Below, one piece after another: positions 63,073 through 64,000 of a stretch of DNA of 64,000 nucleotides. The position numbers were made by a program, and so were the translations under genes. Numbering within the stretch: position 1 is the first letter of the stretch; every line of letters begins with the position of its first letter. The stretch spans positions 179,758-243,757 of the forward strand of contig JAKVBF010000009.1 in the NCBI GenBank assembly GCA_022447555.1, in the 5' to 3' direction. This DNA is from Mariniblastus sp. (lineage in GTDB: Bacteria > Planctomycetota > Planctomycetia > Pirellulales > Pirellulaceae). Below the pieces are notes generated by a model. The model saw nothing but the letters and a program-made list of their open reading frames with translations. It was not told the DNA's origin and did not search any database.

Positions 63073-64000
63073 TCACCTTAATGAATCCAGGTCCTTCAAT
63101 GCTTCGCCTACGGTTTTGAGTTGGTCCCGGATCTGTCCCAATGACTCTTTTACTTTGACAACGACCTCCGGTTTAGCGTTCTTAACAAAATTTTCGTTGG
63201 CAAGTTGTTTTTCCTTCCCGTTGATCATCCCCTCTAAACGGGATCGCTCTTTCTCTAGACGTTTTGTTTCCGCGTTCACGTCAATCAAGCCCGCGAGATC
63301 CACGAAAATCTCCATGTTAGGCAAAGCGACCGTTGCATTGATTTTCGGAGGAGAGACTTGTTCCGAAATTTCACACAAATCTGCCGAGGCCATGGATGAA
63401 AAGAAGGTGCCCAACGGTTGAATTAGGTCGGCAAATTCTGGCTGACACCGAATCGAGAATTGAATTTGTTTTTTGGGAGGGAGGTTTTGACGACTTCGGA
63501 TTTCTCGCAAGGCGCCCAGCGTCAATTGGAATTGAGAGAACTGTTGTTCAATCGCATTGTCTTGCCAATCCATGGCGAGCTCGGGCCAAGGGGCGATCAT
63601 GATAGAGTCGGTGCATGCGTTGACTTGTTCCAAGCCTCTTTCGGGACAGAGACTGGAAAGATGTGTCCAGATTTCTTCCGTGATGAATGGGATGATTGGA
63701 TGCAGTAACCGAAGAAGGCAGTCCAAGGTGTATGCCATCATTCGTTGGGCATGGGGTCGGGCTGATTCGTCGGCAAAACGTTCCTTTAGCATTTCAACGT
63801 AAAAACTGCAAAACTCATTCCAGGAAAATTCATACAACTCTCTTGTGGCATCTGCATATCGGAATTGCTCCAGCGACTCCGAGACGATTTGGGAAACGGT
63901 CGTCAGCCGACTGAGGATCCAGCGGTCTTCGACGGTCATATCCGAAGGATTGATTGGCGAAGGTGTGTAACCCTCAAGGTTCATCATTGCGAATCTCGAT
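63073..64000 (-). CDS. valS: Valyl-tRNA synthetase, C-terminal part
   Basis: The 3' part of valS, open to the window end; the 5' part lies outside. Codons before the visible Met read Ser-Arg-Phe-Ala, continuing a segment like SRFAMMNLEGY that occurs inside ValS, so this is not the start. The anticodon-binding domain is visible as WILSRLTTVSQIVSESLEQF and ELYEFSWNEFCSFYVEM, and LLRLLHPIIPFITEEIW is typical of class Ia synthetases. The last 65 residues form a coiled coil (ETKRLEKERSRLEGMINGKEK) that contacts tRNA. ValS charges tRNA-Val and edits Thr. Confidence 0.93.
   Translation of the reverse strand, partial: SRFAMMNLEGYTPSPINPSDMTVEDRWILSRLTTVSQIVSESLEQFRYADATRELYEFSWNEFCSFYVEMLKERFADESARPHAQRMMAYTLDCLLRLLHPIIPFITEEIWTHLSSLCPERGLEQVNACTDSIMIAPWPELAMDWQDNAIEQQFSQFQLTLGALREIRSRQNLPPKKQIQFSIRCQPEFADLIQPLGTFFSSMASADLCEISEQVSPPKINATVALPNMEIFVDLAGLIDVNAETKRLEKERSRLEGMINGKEKQLANENFVKNAKPEVVVKVKESLGQIRDQLKTVGEALKDLDSLR

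Overview
The window looks like a chromosomal segment from a planctomycete, most likely a marine member of the Pirellulaceae or a close relative. The signs are two formylglycine sulfatases, a DUF1571 protein, a secreted CYRCH haem-motif protein, DUF4129, an S46 peptidase, PQQ-type and NHL-type propellers, paired TatA-like genes, and an mraZ-rsmH pair with no ftsZ or other division genes beside it. No name was confirmed by a search. I see no rRNA, tRNA, CRISPR array, insertion sequence or phage gene. The region is a mix of housekeeping and lineage-specific lipid and envelope genes.

Layout. 1-6734: a YtcJ-like amidohydrolase cut by the window edge, a BON-domain secreted protein, a small lipoprotein and an MMPL/RND-type exporter. 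7054-13357: a lipid-looking cluster with a serine-palmitoyltransferase-like alpha-oxoamine synthase, two paralogous long GNAT acyltransferases, an extended SDR on the opposite strand, and a ketosynthase-fold protein whose catalytic Cys and one catalytic His are both replaced by Glu. 13401-20903: queA, mraZ, a perfect Fur-type operator followed by a terminator (possible small RNA), rsmH, a membrane-anchored LysM protein, a gamma-carbonic-anhydrase-like protein, a PSP1 protein and bioB. 21091-29949: an unknown protein, an NHL-type propeller, leuC-leuD, uppP, the CYRCH protein and the S46 peptidase.

30092-37664: a PQQ propeller, a MerR/B12-domain regulator, and divergently from it a tightly overlapping operon DUF393 - FAD oxidoreductase - DUF1365 - cyclopropane-fatty-acid synthase - second CFA-like methyltransferase. 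The shared intergenic region has four tandem 9-bp repeats, a candidate operator. 37823-42975: a DUF4129 membrane protein, an iodotyrosine-deiodinase-like flavoprotein, a minus-strand small lipoprotein frame broken by two consecutive TGA codons, and a sulfatase. 43227-49727: a four-gene envelope module of a TPR protein, ExbB, ExbD and a protein with a TonB-like SxxxH membrane helix joined to an alpha/alpha-toroid. 50066-64000: two TatA-like genes, an FHA-GAF-histidine kinase, DUF1571, S41 and M42 peptidases, aconitase, a second sulfatase, a sigma-70 factor and the 3' part of valS.

The strongest candidates for undescribed biology are the TonB-like/toroid ExbBD module, the sphingolipid-like cluster with its Cys-less ketosynthase, the Fur-box/terminator unit between mraZ and rsmH, and the cobalamin-regulator/lipid-modification island with its repeat operator.
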